From Argyresthia goedartella (taxonomy: Eukaryota; Arthropoda; Insecta; Lepidoptera; Argyresthiidae), in the NCBI GenBank assembly GCA_949825045.1, contig OX463818.1, positions 34,736,906 through 34,800,905 on the forward strand: a stretch of DNA of 64,000 bases. The letters run 5' to 3'. Positions 13,501 to 23,610 of the stretch are shown one piece after another. The position numbers were made by a program, and so were the translations under genes. Every line of letters starts with the position of its first letter. The first letter of the stretch is position 1. The notes beneath the pieces were generated by a model. It was not told the DNA's origin and ran no database searches. It saw only the letters and a list, made by a program, of their open reading frames with translations.

Positions 13501-15903
13501 TATTAGAATTTTTGGTCAGAGTCATATAGGGGCAGAATCTGCCATGTGTAATTTTATTTTATTTTATTTTCGCTTTTTGAAGACACCTTCCATGGGGACC
13601 TTAAAGCAAAAAGAATTGTAATTCTTTTTTCTTTTGGCGAACTCCACTCTACACTGTACTCTACACTCCAACCATACATTTTATTTCTTTAAAAAATCAT
13701 AGACAAAACTTGTGAGATACAAATAATTCATAAAGTTGAATATGTGAACTCTACCCTACACTCCAACCGAACTTTTGATTTCTTTATTGTAAAAAATCAT
13801 AGACGAAACTTGTGAGATACAAATTATTCATAAAGGTGAGTATATCTTAACCCTTTCGCTTCTCTGCTGGCCGGAAAAGAAAAACTAATGACAACAATTA
13901 AGGCAAATTCTATGTTTTTTGCCCATAAATGCCAACAATAGAATCTACAGTACTCTAGGTGACATCTGTCATGAAAGTTCCGTTTTAGGTCTTATGCCAG
14001 TGGACAGGTTAACAGCTTAACTGCCGACCCCCCACGTGTTCGGGGTGCGGAGTTAGCTAAGTAAGCCAGCTAAGTAAGATTTGTATTAGCTTAAATCTTT
14101 TTTTTATTATTCGGCACATCATTTAAATTATGAACAATACATGGGTAGGGTAGTTTTTTATTGGAGTGATTTGTTTTGTTTGAAATCAGTCATCAATCAT
14201 GGATAGCGAACCATCACATAAGGAGAATAATGCCAAATTATGTGTTAAATGATAGTGATATAGAAAAAGAGATATTTGGAAACAGTGATATAGAAGATAA
14301 GGTTCGTTTGTTTGAGGCGACTTCTTCTTCTTTCAGGCAAAGTGAGCGAACCTTCTCCTTCAGGATCTACCTCTTCATGGACCACTACATGTGATTTGAA
14401 AAACTTTGACAGCTTAACAGATGATGAAGATGCCGAAGAACCATTGATGCTTAATAGAAGTTCTGCTGTAAAATCCACCTACACAACACATTGTCAACCA
14501 ACGTGAGGCAAGGCAAACTTCAACAGGTTCACAGGAAGTGAGAGAACCTTCTCCTTCAGGATCTACCTCTTCATGGACCACTTGTGCACCACATGGACAT
14601 GTGATTTGAAAAACTTTGATTTCACCAAGCAAATGAGTTCACTGAAAATCTTGGGCCAAATCGATTTGTTTTTTTTTTTATTATGGCGTGCTAACCTCTT
14701 TTTTATAATAACTAATGATAGTCGCCTGCAATTTTACACATGGGTATTTATTTTTTCAATGATAAAACACTTTATTATTTTGTATTTTGATTATATGTAG
14801 TATGGAAATTAAAATCTGTGTGTTTCCATAACAAACATGTTTTAATATTAATTTCCAAATAGAATTATTATGTATAATTTTAAAGTTTGTTTTAACTGAA
14901 TAACAACCCTTATATGCGGGTCCGGCACCACTGTAGGAAATTTCGATCTCAGTGCGTTTTTTTTTTCCATAGTAATACTTATCAAACATTACATATTACA
15001 GCATATCTGAACATATTCAATCAAAATATCTTAAAATAATATGGCGGTCTTCCACAAGCTCAAAGGCAATTTTGGCAGAAGTGAAGCTGTTAAAACAAGA
15101 CATCTATTCAAACAAACCAGTTGGATTTTCCTAGCAGATAATGATAATCCTAGGGGGCTTCCGCCCCCTTATCGACACTCTGACCCAAATATTTATTCAA
15201 TTTATGGGATTACCTCATAAGCTTCTGATACTTCTTGGAACTTCTGTGAAGCCCCAGGGTCGGACTTGTTAGCATCCGGATGGTACTGCTTAGCAAGCTG
15301 GTAGTATGCTTTCTTGATGTCCTTCTGTGAGGCATTCTTGGAGACTCCGAGCACTTTGTAGTAGTCAGTTCGGGCACTTAGGCTGTTTGTAGTGTGAATG
15401 TATCGCTGTCTTGAAAAATCAACATTGTCTGGAACTAAACCTACCATGGTAAATAGTATGGGGTAATACCTTACTTAGGGGTAAATATTAAATAGCTTTT
15501 GATAACGGTTTCTGTGTTTCAGTTCCGCCATTAAATTAAAAGTGAGGTTATAGAAAGATATGGAAAATAATTTTTGAGGTTATAGAATTTTCGAATAGCC
15601 CCGAAGCCTCAACCTAAGACTTGACAAAGTTTATGTTCGTACAGGGTATCGTTTCTTGTCAGTATTTTAATGAGAATGGATATAGGAGGTAAGTTACAGG
15701 CAATGATGTAATAAAATGTAGAAAAACTTACACTTGATATTTTTCTGGATCAATGAGTTTGATAGTATTGGACCGCCTAGAAACTGTTCACAATTATTGC
15801 ATCTGTGCATATAACGGCTAGGGACTTTAGATATATTGTTAGAAACAACTGCACTTAAGGTTTTGGGATTCAAAAACCCGATGATGTTCCGGGTGGGAGC
15901 CAT
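1457..15903 (-). CDS. l(2)tid: l(2)tid / DNAJA3-type mitochondrial DnaJ (Hsp40) co-chaperone, 8 exons, 3' end outside window
   Basis: Type I J-domain protein that stimulates mitochondrial Hsp70 and handles unfolded substrates in the matrix. Eight minus-strand exons join in phase to 408 codons. Residues 1 to about 75 are basic and hydroxyl-rich, as in a mitochondrial presequence. The J domain spans about 79-145, with the HPD motif at about 107-109. A Gly-rich linker lies at about 150-160. The zinc-finger region (about 230-295) has four CxxCxGxx-type motifs, and the C-terminal substrate-binding domain starts near 296 ([15 protein letters not shown]). Human DNAJA3 is about 480 aa, so 60-100 residues are missing here. 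No exon for them is visible between 1 and 1456, which is all repeats, so they should lie beyond the left edge. The introns hold mariner, LINE, SINE and MITE insertions. The family is certain from domain order; the ortholog call rests on the mitochondrial-type sequence around the zinc fingers. Confidence 0.93.
1915..2115 (-). mobile_element. tRNA-derived SINE (family 1)
   Basis: Read on the minus strand it has a B-box-like GGGTTCGAATCC, then a body shared with 26000-26240 (ATATTTGTGTGATGAGCAT and CGTCGTCTAGTA). It is a pol III-type retroelement, not a tRNA gene, because no cloverleaf can be drawn. Confidence 0.7.
2116..2510. other. AT-rich intron sequence, nothing identified
   Basis: Part of l(2)tid intron 7. 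I see no exon, RNA or repeat here that I can support. Confidence 0.5.
2560..2718. repeat. Short MITE with CGTGATAACGTC terminal repeats
   Basis: The left end CGTGATAACGTCTTATAA and right end TTATGACGTTATCACG are inverted. About 159 bp, non-coding. The outside flanks repeat each other directly (GCCAGATCGG-TCTAT at 2515 and 2791). Confidence 0.6.
3348..3419 (-). CDS. l(2)tid: l(2)tid exon 7 (72-nt exon, LLGGT motif)
   Basis: A 24-codon exon between acceptor TTTCAG and donor GTAACT. It reads [20 protein letters not shown] and then QTLQ. The ALLGGT-R-QG-YE pattern is what the DNAJA3 family has at this point. It fills the gap between exons 6 and 8 exactly in phase. Confidence 0.9.
4898..5136. repeat. 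MITE with ACCGTAAGAT terminal repeats
   Basis: The ends are GTCACCGTAAGATAGTTAAA and the inverse GGTTTTGATAATCTTACGGT. The interior repeats GTTAGTTTATCAACTAAC-like palindromes. A related end occurs near 52255-52315. Confidence 0.6.
5649..5807 (-). CDS. l(2)tid: l(2)tid exon 6 (C-terminal domain I)
   Basis: Fifty-three codons, phase 0 at both ends. The sequence [20 protein letters not shown] is the hallmark start of the DnaJ C-terminal substrate-binding domain. It continues with [20 protein letters not shown] and ends DCN before GTGAGT. Confidence 0.94.
6545..6835 (+). mobile_element. tRNA-derived SINE (family 2)
   Basis: An A-box-like CGTGGCCTAGTG is followed by a B box GGTTCGAATCC. The tail CTAGCCCCCTGTCACGC and GGGCACAATTGTGCCTCTGC is shared with 17210-17360 and 48655-48825. 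Not a functional tRNA. Confidence 0.7.
7472..7710. repeat. MITE family with CAGCAAA/TTTAAT terminal repeats, copy 1
   Basis: Inverted ends built from TTTAATCGCACA and CTGATTTTCACAGCAAA, about 240 bp. The central block GGCTTCGCTTCGCTCACCC and CTTCACCTAAGCTAC recurs in copies 2 (20088-20329) and 3 (27211-27457). Confidence 0.65.
7941..8035 (-). CDS. l(2)tid: l(2)tid exon 5 (second zinc-finger half)
   Basis: The exon encodes [16 protein letters not shown] and [12 protein letters not shown], zinc motifs three and four. The acceptor is TTGCAG and the donor is GTGAGT. The two starting bases complete the Gly codon split from exon 4. Confidence 0.93.
8165..8450 (-). mobile_element. tRNA-derived SINE (family 1)
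   Basis: On the minus strand it has a B-box-like GGGTTCTAGTCCCGG, then ATATTTGTTTGATGAGAATG and a tail of TTTATCTATCTA steps. It resembles the copies at 1915 and 26000. Confidence 0.7.
8505..8870 (-). mobile_element. LINE 3' fragment
   Basis: The 8575-8640 block is the inverse of the LINE tail at 740-830. The stretch to 8870 resembles the end of the element at 51885-52140, including a GAGGTAGTGCTCTTTAATA match. Coding potential is lost. Confidence 0.5.
8981..9149 (-). CDS. l(2)tid: l(2)tid exon 4 (first zinc-finger half)
   Basis: The exon runs from [20 protein letters not shown] to GSGMETFSR. It carries CPKCRGAR and CTYCNGSG, the first two zinc motifs. The acceptor is CCCAG and the donor is GTGAGC. 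It ends in phase 1. Confidence 0.93.
9777..10765 (+). pseudogene. Decayed mariner transposase
   Basis: A mariner-family cut-and-paste transposase in broken frames. Visible in order are the helix-turn-helix end [48 protein letters not shown], then the catalytic-domain pieces [45 protein letters not shown] and [10 protein letters not shown], and a tail near [10 protein letters not shown]. The DD34D acidic residues can still be seen in LTDDECW, LLHHDN and PYSPD. At least three frame changes and an altered block after PYSPD rule out function. It lies in l(2)tid intron 3. Confidence 0.88.
10870..11075 (-). mobile_element. LINE ORF2 C-terminal fragment
   Basis: The minus strand reads [20 protein letters not shown] and then [17 protein letters not shown], a typical end of a Jockey-type ORF2. 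Only the last ~65 codons remain. Confidence 0.6.
11312..11334 (+). repeat. Poly(A) run, 23 bases
   Basis: Twenty-three uninterrupted A residues, possibly the tail of a retroposed sequence ending here. The upstream 11060-11311 contains a short frame with a serine run that I do not recognise. Confidence 0.5.
12020..12720 (+). mobile_element. R1-like LINE 3' fragment with RNase H remnant
   Basis: In broken frames the plus strand gives [10 protein letters not shown] (RNase H motif), VPG, then [17 protein letters not shown], and ends [20 protein letters not shown]. This order is that of the RNase H plus C-terminal region of R1-type LINEs. Several stops and frameshifts. Confidence 0.65.
13002..13235 (-). 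CDS. l(2)tid: l(2)tid exon 3 (end of J domain, Gly/Phe region)
   Basis: Seventy-eight codons, phase 0 at both ends, between acceptor CCAG and donor GTAAGT. The exon begins [15 protein letters not shown], the usual end of a J domain, followed by a Gly-rich stretch ([13 protein letters not shown]) and a Phe-rich segment with [11 protein letters not shown]. Confidence 0.93.
13851..14008. repeat. piggyBac-type MITE, copy 1, flanked by TTAA
   Basis: TTAA at 13847-13850 and 14009-14012 flanks a 158-bp non-coding element beginning CCCTTTCGCTT. A homologous inverted element with TTAA at both ends is at 46852-47011. Confidence 0.7.
14170..14660 (+). pseudogene. Decayed coding repeat, possibly the N-terminus of a piggyBac-like transposase
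   Basis: Pieces read [20 protein letters not shown] and [20 protein letters not shown], with a second copy of the latter near 14540-14625. The acidic, serine-rich style resembles piggyBac N-termini, but no catalytic core is present. Function call is an inference. Confidence 0.35.
15214..15428 (-). CDS. l(2)tid: l(2)tid exon 2 (J domain with HPD)
   Basis: This exon encodes the J domain from [20 protein letters not shown] through [10 protein letters not shown] to VSEAYE. The donor GTAATC follows at 15213. Three AG acceptors, leaving exon starts at 15440, 15434 and 15428, all keep the same phase. I chose the last one, but any of them works. Confidence 0.9.
15732..15903 (-). CDS. l(2)tid: l(2)tid exon 1 (start codon, presequence)
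   Basis: The ATG is at 15903-15901 and begins [20 protein letters not shown]. There are 57 codons plus one base before a GTAAGT donor at 15731-15726. The peptide is basic, rich in Ser/Asn and almost free of acidic residues, fitting a mitochondrial targeting signal. The phase-1 end matches exon 2. No homology beyond targeting character is claimed. Confidence 0.75.
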
Positions 15904-17897
15904 TTTGGAAGAACAAAATGAAACTGGGTAAAGCAGTTTATGCACAAGCACGGGCAAAGCTATGTCAAAAAGGTTCAAATGAAATAGAAATATAATATTG
16001 TCATCCACTAAAGAGTTGTCTAACAGCTGATGGAAAAAGAACAAAGTTTCGGATTAGCAGCATCAACAGAGAGCGCTAGTATCTTCGCTATACAATTATT
16101 TATTACTGTTAACTCTGGCCTGCAGCAGTAGCGAAACAATGTTTGTTGTTTTCAAATCAAAACTGTTGTTTGTTAGTGTGTTCAAAATTTAAGATGTCAA
16201 ATCTGTGAAAATCCAATAAAGGTGCTCTCATCCGAGTCGAACGAGCCAAAGAAAAGGAATCCCAGAATTCCCTATCTATATATGGAATCCTATGAAACCT
16301 CGCAGACCTGCTCGAGTCGCATCGTTCCAATCGCAGGTGTCCGAGATCTCAAAGGATTCGATGTGAAAAGTTAAAAAATTCGTTTCATTCGGCTCAATGG
16401 AAGCACTCGGCTCGGATAAATATACGCTCATGGTGAAGAACGTTCACCTTGCCATTTCGAGATTTTTTGGACTTTCGCGTGTCGTTGTATTGTTGTACAC
16501 ATAGGTCTATCCCTGCTAATCAAATAATCTTTCACATCCTTTCCTGGTTTGCTGGAAGAGATCTGGAATTATTGATTTAATAAAAACTGTTCAACTGACG
16601 AGTCAGTGCTGACTTCAGAGGCAATGCAGCACTCTGGACCGATAACAGAGTTGTGCCTACTTGACGAAATCTAATCTCAGTAACGGTTCATTCAGCACTA
16701 AGTAATTTGCCTCATTTTTTAAATCACAGTGGTTAAATTCAATAAAAAGTAAGAGGTTCATGATTGGGATTATTATTTGACATGCATTCCTGAACTAACC
16801 TTCGAACCATTTTTATCAAAAAAAGCCTCTGTCTGTTGGAAGGAAGTCAGATACAAGTTTTTTGGTATTTTACATAAAATAAGCAACGTCTGTCACTGTC
16901 ACTACATACTTTCTCTTCTATTGGGCCATACAACAGATATGGCTCAAATAAAATGGAGAGGTTTGCAAATCCCTTATCCCTTTGGATAGGTACAAGGCGA
17001 ATAGTATACTAAACAAGTCTGTGCATAGACGACAGAGTTTGTAGTAAACCCGTTGCTCCTTTGGGGCAATCCAAAACTGTCGGTACTTATCTATCTATCT
17101 AGTGTTCAATTTGGAACGGAAAATTTTACTAAACGATATAGGTACCTACCATAAACATTATTTGGCCGTTGTAACGTTTTGGCGATGGAAAAATATAGTC
17201 AGGAAACTATTATTTCTCCATAGCTGCGCTCTATAGACGACGGGCTAGCCTCCTATCACACAAAATGGAGTATTGAATAACTGGCTAAAAGTGGGCACAA
17301 TTGTGCATCTGCCACCCCGTATGAGAAAAGGCGTGATTCTATGTGGGTGATTTGTTCCTCGTAAGCACTACCCAGGAAGGATGTGAAGAGCTATTGGATC
17401 CAAGTACGTAGAAGCTTGACGTGAGCTACTGCCTCCCGAGGAAATACTAAATTACATGACAGTCTAAAACATGCGCCATCTATCGACCTATTGGAAGTTT
17501 TATTTTTTCTGACACACCGACAGAGTCAGAAAATTTCTCATTGAATGCCGTGAATATGTTGCTTTACCTAAACTACCATCAGATCTTTAGTATATTAGTT
17601 AAACAATAATAGACTTAAAACCTATTGAACCGACTGTTGTTTTTGGAATGAAATATTATTTCAGTATTGCTATTATTTAGGAGATATTACAGCGCCAAAC
17701 GCTTAACAATTTTTTACTGGTCACTTTTAATTCCTGGGCAACGGTAGGCAAGATGATTTGTAATTGTAAACAAAAATCGAGCTTACGAAAATGCGAATTA
17801 CTGCACTGAATTGTGAGAAAATTGCTGATTTATGATAGTAAATAGCGGTAGTATATAGTTTACCAACTTCCTGAAGAGCTGCGACTGTCGTGCCACC
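15904..17897. promoter_or_regulatory. Divergent intergenic region between l(2)tid and ktub
   Basis: The two start codons are 1,994 bp apart on opposite strands, so both promoters probably lie here. The proximal l(2)tid side (15904-16200) lacks obvious repeats. The ktub side contains a SINE tail (17210-17360) and a LINE-tail scrap (16545-16570). I see no convincing TATA box. Confidence 0.45.
17210..17360 (+). mobile_element. SINE (family 2) 3' fragment
   Basis: GGGCACAATTGTGCATCTGC and the flanking CTAGCC-CCTATCAC match the tails at 6700-6830 and 48690-48800. Confidence 0.6.
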
Positions 17898-17939
17898 ATG
17901 GCTTCAATAAATATAAGGGATCACAAGATAGAGCAGCAG
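17898..17939 (+). CDS. ktub: ktub exon 1 (start)
   Basis: Fourteen codons, [14 protein letters not shown], ending at GTGCGT. Phase 0. The start context is GCCACCATGG. Confidence 0.88.
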
Positions 17940-20900
17940 GTGCGTATGGTAACCGAAGTTTTCTAATTTCATATCTAAATAACCGCTTATTTCATTTGTT
18001 ATTGTTTAATTGTAGCGTCAACTGATGGAACAGAAGATGAAACAAAAGCGGCAGAACGCTGGAATGGTCCAAGCAAATGACCTTAGAGTGGGGTCTGCAA
18101 AGAGACCTATATCTGGGAGTCGATCCAGGGAATTACACGGTAAGGGACCCTTCTTTTACCTTTACACCACCCAGAATATAACCAACCAAAGATACTAACT
18201 AATTCTATCAATGCTATTCAGAAAACTGGAAAAGTTTGGTATCTTTGAGTACCTAGCTATCCTTATCTTTATCTGCAAAAATATCTCATCAAAGATTGTC
18301 CTAAGACAGTCAGATGCAGAATTATGGGTATTTATTGGATAGCTAATATAGGACTGGACAGATTATCGTGAAAAACACTTCAAAGACATCTTGAATAAAG
18401 AAACCTACAATATTGATTTTAATTTTTCAATGGTTGTCTTTTGCTTTTTTCACTGTATGTAATCGGTTAATCTTTTATCATAATCAGGATATGATGGACC
18501 AATGCAGTTTATGATGTCACCTGTGAACCCAGACCAAGTAATTTCACTGCAGACAAACAGAATATCAACCTATGATGGTAAGTTAAAACAAAACTCCACT
18601 CAATACTGAAAAAAGAAGTCAGATTTCAAGCTCTTTCATTCATTGCTGATATAGACCATAATATATATTATGGCTATGAATTCACCAACACATACAGATA
18701 TTTTATTTTATACTTTTATATGGAAATCCTCTGTATTTCTGGAATAAAAACTATTTTTATTATTATTATTATTGCACAACAAAATAAGAAAACTACAAAG
18801 TTATTTGTCTGATATAAGTTATGTTATGTTTATAGAAATCTGTATTGTCCCCAATCTGAAAAGTTGAAGTTTTATTTTAATTACCCTTGATATTGTAGGA
18901 GCTTACATAACTGTTCTCAAGAACAAAGCTTATTGTAGTTGTTGTAGGTACCTAACCAACTGTGGATCAAGGGCATGATTCATTTCAACTTTACAAAACA
19001 TTATCAACCTACCAGTTCTATGAACAGCCAATGTTATGATTCATCCAATTACCACTGTATATCTCATTGTTCATTCAATTGCTAATACTGTCATTCATAG
19101 AATGTTCTAAAGGTGTTGGAAAACATTGTGAGGAATCGGTTATATCTCCATAACTATGGCGATGAGTATGAGCATCGAAATACTGGTGTAGACGTAGGAG
19201 CATAGAAATACTGGTGTAGACTGCGTTCCATATAACTTTTCCCTTCGCTGCTGTAGGCTGCTGCACAACTATCAAAAAAATGGAGAATGGTAATATTTCA
19301 TTGCCAGACTCAGATCACAATTCCAAACTTCAAAAAAATAAGCTAGGGGATATGTAATTGCTGCTGTCAATATTGATTTTATTATTGTTCAATACCTACT
19401 TGTTTTTACTATAGTTACAGAATACTTAATAGTGCTCTATAGGTAGATAATTTTCATACCTTGATAATTTGATTTAAATTTCACATAATCAATAATACAT
19501 TTTTTTTAAAGCTAGCAGCACTGGTTTCATTGCTACCAACTTAACCGTGAAGGGAAAAGTTATATGAAATGCACTTTATATGTAATGTGTGTGTATCTTC
19601 TTTCATTTACTGGTATCTTCATAAACATTAAAGAGCATTAAAGGGATTGGGACTGTACCTGCCGCGACTTTCTACAGTACATCCAACTATGTACTACAAC
19701 TAAAGTCTGTTTGAGAAGCTTTAGTGAAGATATTCATATTATTTAATAATATTTTGAGACCTAAAAATTTTAAAGGCGCTTGTTTGCACGTTTTTATTTT
19801 ATTTAATATTGATTTTCAACAAAAATTACGAATTCAAAGTTACGTGAAACGGAACGTGTTTTCAAAACACCCCTCACAGGACGGAACGTACTCTGCGTTG
19901 TCAGTAGGAACTAGGAAAGCTATGCATCAGTTTCCTTTTCTATGTGAGAAAATTAGAAGGAGATTGACCCGTAGCGCTTTCGCTCGCTTTCCGTACAAAA
20001 CGGACCTTTTCTTTCGCGCCAAACTGTCAACTTCAGTTTGAACCCGCAATGCTTGGCAATAAATTATAGTATTTTTTATCGAAAAATATTAAACTGCACA
20101 TCAAAAATTCTGATTTGTACAGCAAATATACTGATTTTCACAGCAAATATCAGGGCAAAATACTGCGATAGCTTAGGTGAAGGATAAAGGGGGTGAGCGA
20201 AGCGAAGACCCCTTTATCCTTCGTATTAGGTAGAACATGTAAGAATAACAAAAATACTTAAAACATAAAAAGTATGTTTGCTGATCCTTTTGTGCTGTGA
20301 AAATCAGTATTTTTGATGTGCGATTAAATACTAGCCATAATTATTTATCATGCTTGTGGTCTATTCGACATGCATGATATACTACACGCCAAAGTTAGCT
20401 TGGCGCCTCGCTCTGATGACGTCATAGCGCCCGTCACTGTCCTACTGACGCTTCGAGGGCGCGAGGCAAACATAAAAACAATTCATCTATCTAATTACTT
20501 TCCAGAGCTGGGCAACCAGATCGAGGTCCTCACGGTAGGCGAGTCGCGCGCGGGCTCCGGCTCGGAGGAGTGCGTGTCGGCGCCCGTGGCGGTGGCGCGC
20601 GACGTGAGCGCAGACGACGTGTGCGCCGACGCGGCCGTCGCGCCGCTTGCGCACGCGCACTCGCCGCAGGCTGGACAGGTGACGAGACATCGACAGCCAT
20701 AGGCAGACGACCTCTGGTGTTGCGGTCAAGACTGTGCTTCCCAAGGGGGAGGTCCCGGGTTCAAAGGCTGGAGAGGAAGAATTAAAAAACCCAGGTCTTG
20801 AATGTTTACTACGCCACAAAGTTAACTTGTGTGTCCTCGCTCTCGCGCCTCGATGGCGAGGCGTCACTAGATAACTCTGGCGTGTAGTATATGAGTGTGT

Positions 20901-23566
20901 GTGACGTCGCTGTTTATGGTTCCCACAAATGATTGTATATGCTTGTATGTAAATGTTATGTTATTTAAAATTATAGCAGGACTAGTTGGGTACTCTTGAC
21001 TGGACTTTGCTAACCATGTGAAAGTTGAAGGCGGCATTCGCAGCCTTATTATATTAGACAGGTTGTATTGGTTCCTCGTTACTAGGCTTAGACTCAGCCC
21101 ACATGAACTCATTGCTGGGCATAGGTCTCTTCTCTATTGCGCCAACCAGCACGGTCCTGTGCCAACTGTATCCGTCGAGATCCTGTCGACTCGATGACAT
21201 CGTCGGGCTGTGGCGTCCCTATCAGGCGATCCACATACTAACATACAAGATGGATGTCAAGCAAACAAATGCAGCAGTTGATAAAAGTTGTCAACATATG
21301 TCATCAGATCACTGATCGCAGAAACAATTCACAATCGATCCTGCATCGCGCAAGAGGAGTTTCTTCGGTTACTAAATATATATGTCGGAGTTCGTTGGTT
21401 AAATCGGACACTTAACTAACTCTCTAGACCGCTAATTAAATACCGACGTTTAACTAAGTCACTAGCATTTTGATTTAAATAACGCATCGTCGAAAACGTT
21501 TAACAATCTGTCTTATCGAAAGGCGGCGTGTTGGTAAACAAGATGGCGTCACGACAAAAGTTGATTTGCACAGCTTATGTCAGGGCAAAACATTGCGTTA
21601 CCTTAGGTGAAGGGTTTACCCTTTAGGGGGTGAGCTAAACGAAGTATCCTTTATCCTTCGTGTTAGGTTGAACATGTACACATAAAATATATTTATATTG
21701 CATATGTCTTGTTGCCTAGGAACGTTTAGACAACTCGTTAAACGTTTCGTTCACTCATTTGTCTGACGGAATTTTAGTGACTTGGGTAAACGTCGGTATT
21801 TAATTAACGGTCTAGAGAGTTAGTTAAGTGTCTGATTTAACCAACTAACTGCGACATATACAGAACGTCTGAGTATAATCTGTCGGACCAGTGGACCCCA
21901 GGCGTCGTAGCAACCTGGGTACGGAGATCTCCCTTCTACGGACCTAATGTCCACAGCCAACGCAGCCACCAGACCACTTCTATATATAGCCGCCCTCTTC
22001 GCTTCAGGAGCATCGGGCAAGTGGTCCGCCTACCTACCTTGATTGGCTGCACCCCAAGATCAATGGGGATTGATGATTCTTATTAATAGCCATGTCAAAT
22101 TTCAGTTTCATGGCTGACTGCTTGAGTACTTACCTACTCTACCTACTGGACTTACAAGAATAATTGTATCCTCTTTAGCCTAGCTCGATTCTGTATCTTT
22201 CGACATATCCCGATTCCTTTCACAGCTCGTGTGAAATAAATAATCGCGTTCTGATTGAATCAACGACAACTTGAAGCTCGCCAACTTCAAAACATCAATT
22301 TGAAAGCTATCGTGATTGATTTTACAGATACAAAATAGAGCAACAGGACTTATTTTTGCTACTTTTAGTTGGTTATTGGTTGCTGATTACTAGAATTCCA
22401 TGCCAAATGAAATTGCGGAGACGAAATTGCTGCCCCGCGTAACGGTTATGTTGGGTAATGGTTACTAATTACATGGATTACTTAGCGTGGTAAATTCGCT
22501 CAACGGGGGCAAAAAAGCCCAAAAGCGAGCGTTCCTCTAAGCGCTCTTTAGTGTCGTGCGTATTTGTCATGCGGGACGTTGAGCGCGATACTGACAGCAC
22601 CCGCGTGCCGGGTCAATCCCATAGCATCCCGAGTGCGTGATGGAACCCGCACGACACTGAAAGAGGCTGAACTAGAGGATTCTTTCAATCACAGGCAGAG
22701 ATCGAAGGGTCAGTAGAAGGCGCAGTGGAGACGTTCGTGGTGACGCCGGCGCGACACGGCACACTGTACAAGTGTCGAATCGCTCGCGATCGCAAGGGCA
22801 TGGACCGAGGGTTCTATCCGACTTACTTTCTGCATCTCGAGAAGGATTACGGCAAGAAGGTGTTTTTGTTAGCTGGTAAGTAATGCACAAACATATCACC
22901 TTTTCTGTAAACGCTTTAGTAATTGATTACTCCATTAAGCGATTCCCGCGCGGGCCCGCGCTACTGCCGCCGCGTTTGATGTGGCGAAGCCTTAAGTGTA
23001 CTGATCTACGTCTACACTGCCTGCCACCTTTGGAGATGATGTCGTCCGTCCCTCTGGCTGGTGGTTTGCCCACTGGACGCCTTGAACAGAAGTTGGAGAA
23101 TGGTAGCCATTCTGTTTACGTTTTCTCCACCTTCCGTAATATCCCTTTGCAAAGTTATCTTTCTTCTTTAGATTTCATTTACATAGTCATCTAACGTGAG
23201 ATCGAGTTGCACCAGAGTTTTGACAGTCGCAAAATACAGTTAAAACATTACTTAAGTGCAACAGTCAGCCAGATTCCCACTTTACATAATTGTGTTGTAT
23301 TTAAGTTGTGTTTAAAGTATAATAAACGGCTACAATGTTTTAAAACTGGCCGTTCCACAGGCCGCAAGCGCAAGAAGTCCGCCACCTCCAACTACCTGAT
23401 CAGCACCGACCCGACCGAGCTGACTCGCCACGCCGACAGCTTCGCCGGCAAGCTGCGCTCCAACCTGCTGGGCACCGCGTTCACTGCGTACGACAGCGGC
23501 AGGGCTTGGCGGAGACGTGGGGAACAAACTGCACGCAGGGAACTTGCTGCTGTTGTCTATGTGAGT

Positions 23567-23610
<44 letters not shown>

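Larger units (their letters stand above)
20375..20895. repeat. Inverted TACTACACGCC repeats flanking ktub exon 4
   Basis: The left arm ATATACTACACGCCAAAGTT starts at about 20377. The inverse, CTCTGGCGTGTAGTATAT, is at 20875-20892. A third partial copy in the left orientation is at 20806. Exon 4 (20506-20678) lies between. These look like small foldback elements on each side of the exon. Confidence 0.55.

Noticed and set aside
19724..20041. 105-codon plus-strand frame in ktub intron 3
   Set aside because: No recognisable domain, no splice signals, and its start lies in low-complexity AT-rich DNA.
20487..20867. 126-codon minus-strand Arg-rich frame over ktub exon 4
   Set aside because: A shadow of the GC-rich coding exon and the neighbouring SINE.
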